Assembly: GCA_027625915.1 (NCBI GenBank)
Contig: JANTQA010000063.1
Span: 3,534,001 to 3,598,000, forward strand
From: Anaeramoeba flamelloides
Lineage: Eukaryota; Metamonada; Anaeramoebidae
Length of the DNA: 64,000 nucleotides
Direction: 5' to 3'
Made by a program: the position numbers and the translations under genes. Positions 10,663-20,499 of this stretch are shown in pieces (within the stretch, counting starts at the first letter, position 1; each line of letters opens with the position of its first letter). The notes under the pieces are model-generated. The model searched no databases, was not told the origin of the DNA, and saw only the letters and a program-made list of their open reading frames with translations.

Positions 10663-13600
10663 ATGAACACAACAGAACTCAAAGAAATCTTCTTGCTCCT
10701 CAAAAGCCAGGGTAATTTTAAAGAATAATCTCATTATTTACTTGAACTTTTTTCCCTTCAACCCAAAAAACAAAATAAACAATAAATTTTTACAAAATTA
10801 CTTCAATAGACGATTCAAAAAAAGAAAAAGGATTCATAAAGTTAAAAGAACAATTCGGTACGCTGCCAAGATTAACAAAGAAGCAGATCCACCAATTACT
10901 TTTAATTTTTAATGCGACACTTAAAAATAAGGAAACCACAATCGGAATCAAGAAACAAGCCCTTTTACAGATAAAAATTCTTTTAGGGTTGCAAAAAGGG
11001 ATGACGGCGAAGGATCTGATCCAAACCTTTAAAGGACTTGAGATTCTTCTATTAACTACCAATAACAAGCAAAGAAATCAGATCTCTCAAAATGTATTTC
11101 AAGTTCTTGACTGTCTGTTTGTCGAGCTTGCAACTGAAGAATTTTGGGTCCATATCGGGAGATGGCTAAATAGTAAGCGTGACACCTTGGTTGCTTTTGC
11201 CTTGAACTGGTGCAAATTAAATAAATTTATGAACGACCTAAGACAATTCCTCAGATCGCCTGTCTTATCAATCGTTTTCAATTTAACAAACCACAAAAAC
11301 AAAACTATTATTGAAAAGTCAAAATCATATTTATTAGAAATGGAAAAGTAACAATTTTTTTCTTCTTTTTGGGTTTGTTAATTTCTTTCGCTCTTTGAAC
11401 ATCTTAAAATTTTGAAGCACTTAATTTTGAACACACAACAAAACAAAATATTAAAGATTAACTGAATCGATTCCAAAATTAAAGCCTAACCCCCAACAAG
11501 AAGAAATAAGCATCAGAAAAATACAATTAGTCCACCAACAGTTCCACAACAATTCTCACAGATCTAAAAAGGCAAAGAACAGAAAAAAGAAGAGTGAAAG
11601 TAAAAAAGGTATCAAACTCGAAAAACCGACGAAAAAGAAAATGAATGAGAAACGACTTCAGGTGAAAAATTTACTATTTACTGGGCTAAGTGATAAGCAT
11701 ATCCAATTTGAACAGGAGAGTAATCTCATAGCACCTCTTAAGGTTTGTAATTTTTTAAATCTTTTATATGAAGCCAATTAACCTATGGATTAGAAATCTT
11801 TAATTCTGAAATAAAAACAATAAATTACTTAAGGGTCGAGTAATACGGTGAAATTTTTTATTCTGAAATGGATTTAAACTTTTTAGTAATTTTTATGAGG
11901 ACCTAACAACCAATCAAAAACCAACCAACCTATGATGTATGATCAGATCTCCAAAAATCAACAACCAAAGATTAGTTCATTTTTAGAAAAAAACACTAAA
12001 GAGCGACACTCAATTCCCAATTCGAATGGTTAGAATATACAATTTTGAAAACAACTATGTCAGTTTTGAAGTGTCGCTCTTTGGCACTTTTTGAGATCTT
12101 GATGATTTTTTTTTTCATTTCTCAAATGAGTTATATTTTTATCCTAAGAATATTACACAATCCTTACTTGGTCAAATTTAGAGGGTTATAAAATAACCAC
12201 AAATCAGATTAAATCGAATTAAATTGATTGCAAACTTCAAGAAAGCAATTTGTTTTAAATTAAAGAAATTTTACCATTTGGAAATAGAAAATGAAAAAAG
12301 ATGAATTTTTTTTTTCAAATTTTGATTTTTTGAAATTGAGAACACTTTCAAACTTGTTTTTCTTAAATTGAATTTTTTGTCAAAGAGATCCAATGAAATT
12401 TTTTTTTAGTTATTTGAATTTTTTCAACCAAAAGAAGGGCTATTTTACAATACCCTTTTTAGTCTCAGATCACCCCTTGAGTATGGAGTAAATTCATGGT
12501 AAATGACTATACCCTTAAATTCTTGGACTAATTCGTGTATTTCTGAAATATGTAAAATAAACAGAAACACACCAATTCTCATTGACAAAACAGAATTAAA
12601 ATCGAAAATATGGTAATTTCAGTTAATAAACAAAATTCAAATTAAAAAATAAATTAAAAAATTTATCTCTTCTTTATTTGGAAAAATAAATAAAATTTAA
12701 TCAACGAACAAACAATAAAATCAATTGACTAGAATTCAAAAGATTTAAAAGAACTAAAAATTGAAATATATAAGTACGGTATAATGAATTGCTAAATTCA
12801 AAAAGTTGGAAATGTCGTTATTTTTTTTTTAATTTTAGAAATAAAAAGAAAATTTCTGAAATTTTCGGTTTATTTCTTAAATTAAAAAAAACCGCCGTTA
12901 GCTTTTCCAGAATTCAAAAGAATTGAGAAAAATCTGAGATTTTACTTTATTCTTTTAAATTCTGGAAAAGCTAGGCACTCTACAACACTCTACGGAACTT
13001 GAAGGCACTTTCGTTAGGTTTTCCATCAGTTATTTTTTTTTAAAAAATTTGAGTTTTATTAGATGTAAAGAGTATTTTCAAAACTGTTAGCTATTATCTA
13101 TCAAAGTAAATATCTCAAGTTGAATGAAACTAAAATTCATCCATACATTTATTTGGGTTTTTTTTACCCCGAAAAAACACTTCTTTTCTTGACTAGATAC
13201 TTTTAAAAAGGGTAATACTACTACCAACAATAAATAAAATACCCTCAAGATTGTTCAGAACTAGAATTTTGATTATATTGGAAATAAAATTTATTATTAA
13301 AAATGAAAGGTTAATGAAACGTAGTAGTTTTGTCAAACTTAAATTGTCCAATTTTATTTTTTCATAATAAACTAAAATTCAAAATTTTCCACACAATTAA
13401 AACAGTTAAAAGAATCACAATAATAAACTCTTTTTCAGTCAAAGGGGCCCAGTTCTATTGAAGAAATGGAAGACATTCTATAAGTTTAATTCATTACTCT
13501 TATCAAACTAAAATTTTCAATTTTTAGATCAAAATCATTTTTTCTCATTTTTTAAAATTTTGTCTTTTTTTTTTTTTTTTTTTCTTCTTTTCTTTTTTTA

Positions 13601-15288
13601 TTTTTTTTTTTAAAAATTTGCTTTGAAAAAAAAATGTTTGAAAAATCGAAATAAACATTAAGAAAAGTTAAATTTTGTATGTTCTTTTAAAATTCATACA
13701 TTTACAAGTAAAAAATCTTATTATCAACGATTTTAATTTCCTAAAGAAATTGAGAATTTTGCACGAGACGTTCCAATGAATGGGGCCCAAACAATTTTTT
13801 AACATTTTTTTTTTTTGAAATTTATAGTTTGTTCCAGGGTTTCTTTTATAATTATGGACTCTTATATGAAGTTTATTATTTCTCGTATTTCTAAACAATC
13901 TAAGTTTGGTTGATTCTTAAAAATAAAGTGACTTTTTCATTTTTGGCTGGGCATCTTTGAGTGAAATGGAGTTTACAATTTCCATTCAAATTGGAAATAA
14001 TTTTGATTTTTGAAAAAGATGAAAATCATTTTTTCATCTTTTAGTTTCTTATTTTCATTTTCATTTTATGAATTACGAAACCCGTTTCTTAAAAACAATA
14101 ATTTTTTCGGACAGTTGATATTAGGTAAAAGTTGAGTTCTCCAAAATAGAAGAACTCAAATAAAATTAATTATTATTATCTAACCTTTGATCGATAAATA
14201 ATCCAAATAGAATTTAAACAAATTTACTAATGCATTTTTTTGTTTCTATTCTCTCCAAAATTTTTAACACACCCTTGATTTATTAGTCTTGACAATTATT
14301 TATTTTTTTGTTTTTTGAGCATTCTTATTGATAAGCAATTGTTAATATTTCAATTATTGGATGGTTCTAATTTGGTATTTCTTCTAGAAGTTGATTAAAT
14401 AAGATTTTTTTTTTCAAAAATTGGAATTTTTGTGTGTTAAAGTTTTTGAATTGGAGTTTAGTATCAAATAAATACTTTTCAAAATTCGTACAAAAAAAAA
14501 TTTTCGTGTTCTAATGATAATTTATTCTTTTTATGCTCTTTTAAATTTTCTTTTGTAAAACACAATTATTCTTTTCTTTTCTTTACTATTAGATTACAAA
14601 TGAAAAGCAATTGGCTACAGAGATAAAGAAAATATTAAAAACTTTAGGGGATTTTGATCCAGAATTATGGGAAAAAAGAAAAGAAGCGATGATTAGATTT
14701 GAAGCAATTTTAAATGGTGGGGGGGCAAATTACCAAACAATTTTCAAGCAAATAAAGGTAATATCAGATTACCTTAATATGCAAATTAATGATAATCGAT
14801 CTCAAATTACAAGACAGGCATGTTCCTTAATTTCGCATTTAGCAAGAAGATTAAAAAACAAATTTGTCTATGGAGAGCAAAAATTGTTTGATGATTTAAT
14901 TACGTTGGCTGGTAAATCAAAACAAGTCTATTCTGAAACTTCCAATTATTGCATAATAGATTTAATTAAATATGTCCATTCACCATTTATCTTTAGAAAG
15001 CTTGAATATTATAGAAAAAATTCAAAAAATCCAATAATTAATACCAAATGCTCAGAGTATTTACGAATTATTTTATTAAATTGGGAAAAAAAACTTTTCG
15101 AAAAGGACAGCGAGAGAATTCTTTTTTTAATACAAAAAAATATTGATTCATCTGAACAGGAAACAAGATCTAATGGCAGACGATCATATTGGGCTTTTAA
15201 AAAATATTTCCCTTCAGAAAGCGACCAACTATATAAAAAATTTAACACTAGTGTACAAAGATTAATTGACAATGAAAGGAAAACATAT
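10663..15288 (+). CDS. CLASP: CLASP-like TOG-domain microtubule regulator (exons 1-4)
   Basis: Four exons join with matching phase: 10663-10711, 10810-11347, 11457-11742 and 14593-15288, about 523 codons. Exon 2 is a HEAT-like helical array (for example FWVHIGRWLNSKRDTLVAF), the expected position of a first TOG. Exon 3 is a basic linker. Exon 4 is a clear CLASP-type TOG: WEKRKEAMIRFEAIL at the start, IINTKCSEYLRIILLNWEKK in the middle and RRSYWAFKKYFPSESDQLYK near the end, matching the Y/F-W-x-F-x-x-x-F-P motif of CLASPs. CLASPs bind tubulin through TOG domains and stabilise microtubule plus ends. The start ATG follows AT-rich DNA and is the first in frame. A GTAAGT donor follows exon 4, so the protein continues; the phase-0 acceptor at 20523 is the best candidate, across 5.2 kb of repeats. 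Intron 3 (2.85 kb) is packed with transposon copies. Confidence 0.75.
11829..12518 (+). mobile_element. TTAA-bounded non-autonomous DNA transposon, copy A
   Basis: The ends are TTAAGGGTCGAGT and (reverse) TTAAGGGTATAGT, 690 bp apart including TTAA at each side. Copies at 16043-16782 (inverted) and 51652-52335 share the boundaries and interior. TTAA at every boundary suggests TTAA target duplication, as in piggyBac-type elements. An internal inverted repeat (AAAGAGCGACACT at ~11998, AGTGTCGCTCTTT at ~12070) is conserved in all copies. No usable frame is present. It lies in CLASP intron 3. Confidence 0.75.
12899..12973. repeat. 75 bp hairpin repeat, copy 1
   Basis: TAGCTTTTCCAGAATTCAAA at the left pairs with its near-complement ending CTGGAAAAGCTA at the right. 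The flanks carry CCGCCGT on one side and GGCACT motifs on the other, as in the copies at 37284 and 45391. It lies in CLASP intron 3. Confidence 0.75.
13160..13290. repeat. Dispersed repeat pair with 22905-23030
   Basis: TTTTCTTGACTAGA followed by AAGGGTAATACTA, then a GATTATATT-like block, occur in the same order at both sites. The matches are diverged and the boundaries unclear. The family is unknown. Confidence 0.45.
13368..14460. mobile_element. TA-flanked MITE (family B) carrying a nested insertion
   Basis: The left end is TA-AACTAAAATTCAAAATTT and the right end TTTTTGAATTGGAGTT-TA, imperfect inverted repeats. Without the nested element at 13424-13975 the unit is ~541 bp, matching the copies at 30671-31213 and 55988-56532. 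Shared landmarks are CTCTCCAAAATTTTTAACAC, a GATCGAT-containing block and AGAACTCAAATAAAATTA. It has no coding capacity and TA-type flanks, so it was probably moved by a Tc1/mariner-like transposase. Confidence 0.75.
13424..13975 (-). mobile_element. GGGGCCC-ended TA element, copy 1 (nested, recent)
   Basis: The ends are TA-AACTCTTTTTCAGTCAAAG followed by GGGCCCAG and, reversed, TA-AACTCCATTTCACTCAAAG. It is nearly identical to 29071-29640 in the opposite orientation: a chance 76-codon frame inside both differs at one residue. It interrupts family B at AATAA-TA-CAATTTC, where the 55988 sister copy has the intact sequence on its opposite strand, so TA was duplicated on insertion. Confidence 0.8.
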
Positions 15289-16042
15289 GTAAGTTTTTTT
15301 ATTTATGCTTTATTCAATTTCAGTTTTTGATCAAAAATACGTATTAATCTTAATCTTAAAAATATTATTGTTATTTTTTTTATGTTTTTTTAGATCAAAT
15401 AATTTCTTTTCTTTTTTGATCGTTTTTTTGACGATTTAATTGTTAAAAAGTCATTTATGATAATAAGAGATTTTAGAGCACAGCTAATTTTTTGAATAAT
15501 TCAAAAAATATGACTATTAATAATCCTTAGTTCAAAGTGTGGTTTTTTATAGTGATTAAAAACACTGAAAAAAATAATAATTATTATTAAATTCTACTTA
15601 TAAAAGTAATTTTAAACCAGTACTTGATCATAAGTTTTAAAACCTGTTACTTAAACTGTTGAAAAGAATGAATTGAACAGTTTTAGATATATTTTTTTTA
15701 ATAATATTGTTATACTCACTTTTTAAAATAAGAAAAATATTATAAAGAAATGAAATTGAAAAGTTTGCAAGAATATCAATATTGAATAACGTTTTTTTAA
15801 TAAATAATTAGACTTTTTCACTTAAAAGACATATATACATGATAATGTGATTCGAGCATTTAAATGCCATTTATTTTGGAATTAGCTTACCACTTTGCGG
15901 AACGATATTTTCTCACAAAAAAAGTCTATTATACCTGAAAAAGTATTTTGAAGTTCAAACTTTGTCAAAAAAATGATCATTTTTGAAACACAAATTTTTT
16001 TTTTAAATCTTATGAATTTTCGAGAATGACCAAATCATTTTA

Positions 16043-16782
16043 TTAAGGATCTGGTCATTTAACGTGGATTTGGTCCATACTCTAGAAGTGGCTTGGAACC
16101 TAAAAAGGGTATTGTGAAATTGTCCTTCTTTTGATTGGCAAAATTCAAATAACAAAAAAAAAAAAATTGAGATCATCTTTTTTAAAAAAATTCAAAAAAC
16201 AAAAAAAATATGAAGAATTATCAAATCCCAAAAAAATTCATTTAAAAAAAAATTTAAAAGAAATCTCAATTGGCAAAAAATTCACTTTTCAAAAAAAAGC
16301 AATTCCAATCTTTTTATCTTTCCAAAGGCTAAATTTCTTCAATTTAAAACAAATTGTTATCTTTAAGTACATAATCAATTTAATTTGATTTAATCTAATT
16401 TGTGGTTATTCTGAACCCTCTATATTTGACAAAGTAAAGATTTTGTAATATTCTTGATGATAACAATAACACATTTGAGAAATGAAAAAAATTCTAAAAA
16501 AATCTTCGAGATCTCAAAAGGAGCCAAAGAGCGACACTTAAAAACTGTGCACAATTGTTTTCAAAATTATATATTCTTACTATTTAGATTGGAAATTGAG
16601 TGTCGCTATTTGGGGCTTTTTCCAAAAAAATTTCCTTTTTTTTGATTTTTGATTTTTTAAAATCGATCACGCATCACATGATGATTAATTTTTGATTAGT
16701 ATTCCATACTGATAAAAATTACAAAAATTTTGTTTTTCCATTTCAGAAATTTATTTTTCTAAATTAATGACTCGGCCCTTAA
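16043..16782 (-). mobile_element. TTAA-bounded non-autonomous DNA transposon, copy B
   Basis: An inverted copy of 11829-12518. It starts TTAAGGATCTGGTCATTTA and ends GACTCGGCCCTTAA (740 bp). The internal arms CCAAAGAGCGACACTT and GAGTGTCGCTATTTGG are kept. It is more diverged than copies A and C. The short open frames inside it are by-products of repeat sequence. Confidence 0.75.
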
Positions 16783-16789
16783 TTTAATT

Positions 16790-17350
16790 TCTTTATTGAA
16801 GATTAAATTTATATGTAATCAAATTTTTGATGATCAAAAAATCGATTTTCAAAACATAAATTATTTTTTAAGATGAACAAAATTAACTTAAATTAAATCA
16901 ATAAACAGATCAAAACAATTACTGAAATTTGATTTGATTTGGTTGACAAATTTACCGATCGATCCTTTTCGTCAACCCAACTAATAACTTCAGGTAAATT
17001 CTCATTTCTCAATCTATTAGAGCATTATTTTTTGCTTTGAAAAAAAAATATATTGGATACAATGAACTCTTCATTGAAATTCTATATTTTATTGTACTCC
17101 TAAATTAAATCGTTATAAAAGGTATTTGAAATAATAAAAGAGAAAGTTTCATTTTTTAAAACTTTTATTTATATAAGAACCAAAAAATCACGAATTTAAG
17201 AATGAAAGTTTGGATGACTTGTTTTCTTCTTCTTGTTCTTCTTCTTTTCTTAGCTTTAACATTTTGCAAAACTTCAACAAAAAAAGTTGGAAGTGTTTAG
17301 GTTTTTTTAAAATCGATCACTTACACATAATGGAAATATATCTTTCTTCT
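16790..17350. repeat. Degenerate repeat resembling the interior of 39600-40130
   Basis: Shared pieces in order are GATCAAAAAAT, TTTGGTTGACAAATTTACCGATCGATCC (here split) versus TTTGGTTGTCAAACC and TATCGATCC, then a CTTCTTGTTCTTCTTCTTT block and a GATCGATCAC or ATCGATCACTTAC block. The match is weak. It may be an old relative of the TCGCGA element lacking its ends. Confidence 0.35.
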
Positions 17351-17772
17351 TGAGAATTTAACTTGCAAGGGTAAAATGACTTTTTATAAAAAAAATCTCT
17401 TCTATTCAAGAGTTCAACATCTTTTTCTCAATTGATCGTTAATTGTTGGTTTTGTCTATAAATTTGTAATTTAAATTATTTGGTCAAAAAATGTATTTTT
17501 CTTTTCCTCAATTTTATTGAACTGTATCAATAAAGATAAATTTAATACTTTTAAATATTTTATTTTGGTTTTATTTTGCAAGAAAATATTCTTTGAATTG
17601 AGGATCTGAAACAAAAAGATATTGAAATTAATTTAGTATTTTTCAACAAACACTATTATTAGATGAATTTTATTCGTAAAAAAAAATGTGGCTTTCCGTG
17701 AAGAAAAAATAACTTTTCCACGAAAAAAGCACTTATTACTACGTGAAAAAGTATTTATGAGCCAAAAAGTAT

Positions 17773-17973
17773 TACCGTCAGTTACACTTTGAAGGCACAA
17801 ACTTTCAACAAAATTTAAGACACAAAAAAAATCTCAAATTAACGTACAAAATTCTGATTCGAGTAAAAAAAAATTAGTTCAAAAAAAATTCAAAAAAAAT
17901 GTGCTATAATTTGAAAATTTTTATGCCTTAAATTTCGTTGATAGTTTTTGCCTTAAAAGTGTAACTGGCTGTA
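17773..17973. repeat. Tc1/mariner-like hairpin MITE, copy 5
   Basis: It begins TA-CCGTCAGTTACACTTTGAA and ends TTAAAAGTGTAACTGGCTG-TA, with the family interior between (AAATTTCGTTGATAGTTTTT in the second arm). Full length, ~201 bp. Confidence 0.75.
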
Positions 17974-18308
17974 TTCACGTAAAAAAAATTTATTAATGAC
18001 AAAGTATTTATTCGCGAAAAATAGAGTCTTTTGCGAAGAAGTAACAATATTCACAAATTTGTTAAATTTAGATGGAAAAATCTATTATATGTCTTAATAT
18101 ACGGGGACAATGTTTTTTTTAAAGAATTTGTTTTAATGAATATAGACAGCTAAATTCGATTAGAATATTGTTAAAACCAGCCCCCAATTCACTATTTGAG
18201 TTCGACAAACCTCGATAATTTTTTACTTAAAATCGAAATTAAAATAAAAATATTTCCAACGTTTTTATTATTTTGAAGTTACTAAAATCAAAATCATTTC
18301 AAGATCAG

Positions 18309-18556
18309 TCAATAAGGGTTTGAGTTTGCTGGTTTTTCTTCAGAAATTGGAATAAATAAGGAAAACCATTTTATTTCTTTGTAAAAATGGAAATTTCCTT
18401 TAAAATTTTTTTCTTGAAAAATTACAACTCCTGTTTTTTTGTACCGAGTGGAAAACACTCCACCTCGACAAAACAATTTTAAAGCCAAAATTGAAATTAA
18501 AATATTCTTTCTATGGGTTGAGAAAATAAATTGCTCTTTTTTGTACTTTTCTTCAA
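18309..18556 (-). CDS. Possible terminal exon of an unknown minus-strand gene
   Basis: An 82-codon open stretch ends SEEKPANSNPY and stop at 18309. It is preceded (minus strand) by a good acceptor, TCTTTTTTTAG. The composition is more mixed than the surrounding noise (GGVFSTRYKKTGVVIF). No upstream exon was found and the family is unknown; it could equally be a chance frame. If CLASP extends to 22.1 kb, this would sit antisense inside its last intron. Confidence 0.25.
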
Positions 18557-19610
18557 CTAAAAAAAGATAAAATATAATTACTACCAAACATTCAAGCTAC
18601 AAACAGTTTTATTCCTGATGTGTATTTGTAATTTTTGAAATCCATTTTGTAATAAATAATCTCAAAAAGTAAATCTCATGAATGAAAATGAGTACCAAAT
18701 CCCCGATGTCTATTATGGATTTAATTTTTGAATAAAAAATTTCACTTCAAAAAAAGCAATTAAACACGATTTTCCAATCTTACTCTTCCCTGAATTCCGT
18801 TTTATCCATTCGAATTCGAAATTGAAATTGTTGTTTTCCAAAAAAATTATTCTAAAAAATTAAATACCTTCTTATTTTAAGAAAAATTGTAGTATTTCAA
18901 GACATTTAGTTTTTTATTACAAATCTATTTTGTATCGATCTCTTATGATCAAAAAACCGATTTCCTTAACTTTTTTAACCATGTTAAATTCAAATTTTAA
19001 TCAGTAACTCTTCATTCAATTCCAAATTAATAGATTTATAATTATGTTTCCAAAATAAGCAAAAAATATTTCAGTTTATTCTCTTTGAATTTTTTTTCTT
19101 TATTAGTTTATTGATCAACAATTCCTATTCAATTTTTAATAATAACATAAGAGTGAATATTATTTTTGGTGTCCATTACAGTAAATTAGAAAAAATAAAA
19201 AATACCGAAATTGTAGCGAAAGACATATAAAACAATAAATTAAATAAAAATTAGAAATCATTAAATGTCAAATTTATTTCCCAAAATTTTCAATTTTGAC
19301 TTTTTTGGTAATTTATAAAATTTTTATTTTGGAATTAAAAATTTCGGAGTAGGACTTTTTATTGTATAAGCTGTTTTTCTTTTATTTTTAGATTTGATCA
19401 AAAATATGGAGCAGGGAATCTTTTGATGTTCTTGATTTTAATTAGAATTATCCACAATATTTTTTTTTTTTTTGTCAAATACACCGATTAAATTCATAAT
19501 AAATTACTAGATTTGAAAAAAAAAAAAAAATTAAAGATATATTATTATTATTATTGAAGAAGTGTAAATTACACTTTGTTACCTTTATATTGAAATACCC
19601 TTTTAGAAAA

Positions 19611-19641
19611 TTAAGCCTGAAATCTATGATTTCATGCTTAA
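19611..19641. repeat. Near-perfect 14 bp stem-loop
   Basis: TTAAGCCTGAAATC is followed by TAT and then GATTTCATGCTTAA: a 14 bp stem with one mismatch and a three-base loop. A second small palindrome (AAGTGTAA-A-TTACACTT) lies just upstream at ~19560-19576. The function is unknown. The plus strand downstream is a Lys-codon-rich A tract. Confidence 0.6.
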
Positions 19642-19933
19642 TCATGGAAAAGGTATACCCAAATTATTTTTAAGGTTGAAAAAGCAAAAAAAAAAAAAGA
19701 AAAAAAGAAAAAAAAACAAAAAATGGTAAAAAAAAAATAAAATTAAAAAATTTAAAAAGAAAAAGAAAAAAAGGAAAAAAAGGAAAAACGAAAAAGAAAA
19801 AAGGGTTTATAAGAACCAATTGGTAAAAATTAAAAAACAAACAAAGAATGCTATCTTTAATAAAGAACACCTAAAATCACAGCCAAGCGATTTTTTAGTT
19901 AATTTAATTTCGTTTGATAATTGATCATGAATG

Positions 19934-20131
19934 TTAACTTGGGGGATCGTAGTTTTTTAATTGCTTTAATTTCTTTTTTCTTTTTGATCTGATTTGCTTT
20001 AAACATCTGTCATTTTTAGCTTTTGCTTTTTGGTTTTTATTTTCAAGTTTCTCATACTTTTCGTGCTCCAGTGTTACAGTATTAGCAATTATCCAGTTGA
20101 TCTTTTTCCTTTTGTAAATCTTCTTCCTAAT
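19934..20131 (-). CDS. Possible terminal exon of a basic minus-strand protein
   Basis: Sixty-five codons plus a TAA stop follow a strong minus-strand acceptor (GAATTTCTTTAG). The peptide is Lys-rich but varied (KINWIIANTVTLEHEKYEKL, then KQIRSKRKKKLKQLKNYD), unlike simple A-tract noise. No upstream exon with a donor of matching phase was found in the ~390 bp before the next gene. It may be a gene relic, or an exon whose partner I missed. The family is not recognised. Confidence 0.3.
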   Translation of the reverse strand: MRKKIYKRKKINWIIANTVTLEHEKYEKLENKNQKAKAKNDRCLKQIRSKRKKKLKQLKNYDPPS

Positions 20132-20499
20132 CTAAAGAAATTCAGTCAAGAAAAAATTGAAAAAAAAATAAAACAAGGATATATTAATTCTATTGAGTGG
20201 TAAAAATAATTTTGAAAAATTTCAAGAATTTTTTTTATGGCATATGAAAATAAAATTTTTATGTATAAAATTTAACTGTTTCACTGATTTAGTATAAATA
20301 CTTTACCTATATTATTTATCTAAAAAATCTTATTTTTCCATAATTAAAAGTTTTTATTATTTTTTTTTGGATCCACAACAGAGATAAATTTTATTCAATT
20401 TAAAAAAAAGTTTTTTACAATCTAATTTTCATTTTTTTTTTTTGATTAAATTGCTTAATCAATTCAAAATGACAATATTTTACTTTGAAAATTATATTT

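Noticed and set aside
13668-13898. 76-codon frame also present at 29148-29378
   Set aside because: It is shared only because both lie in copies of one transposon; basic Lys/Phe/Asn composition, no transposase motif, and closed in the diverged copy at 50207.
19607-19924. Plus-strand stretch considered as a further CLASP exon
   Set aside because: The varied part coincides with a near-perfect palindrome, the rest is Lys-coding A tract, and a TAA at 19727 interrupts the frame unless an unusually short intron is assumed.
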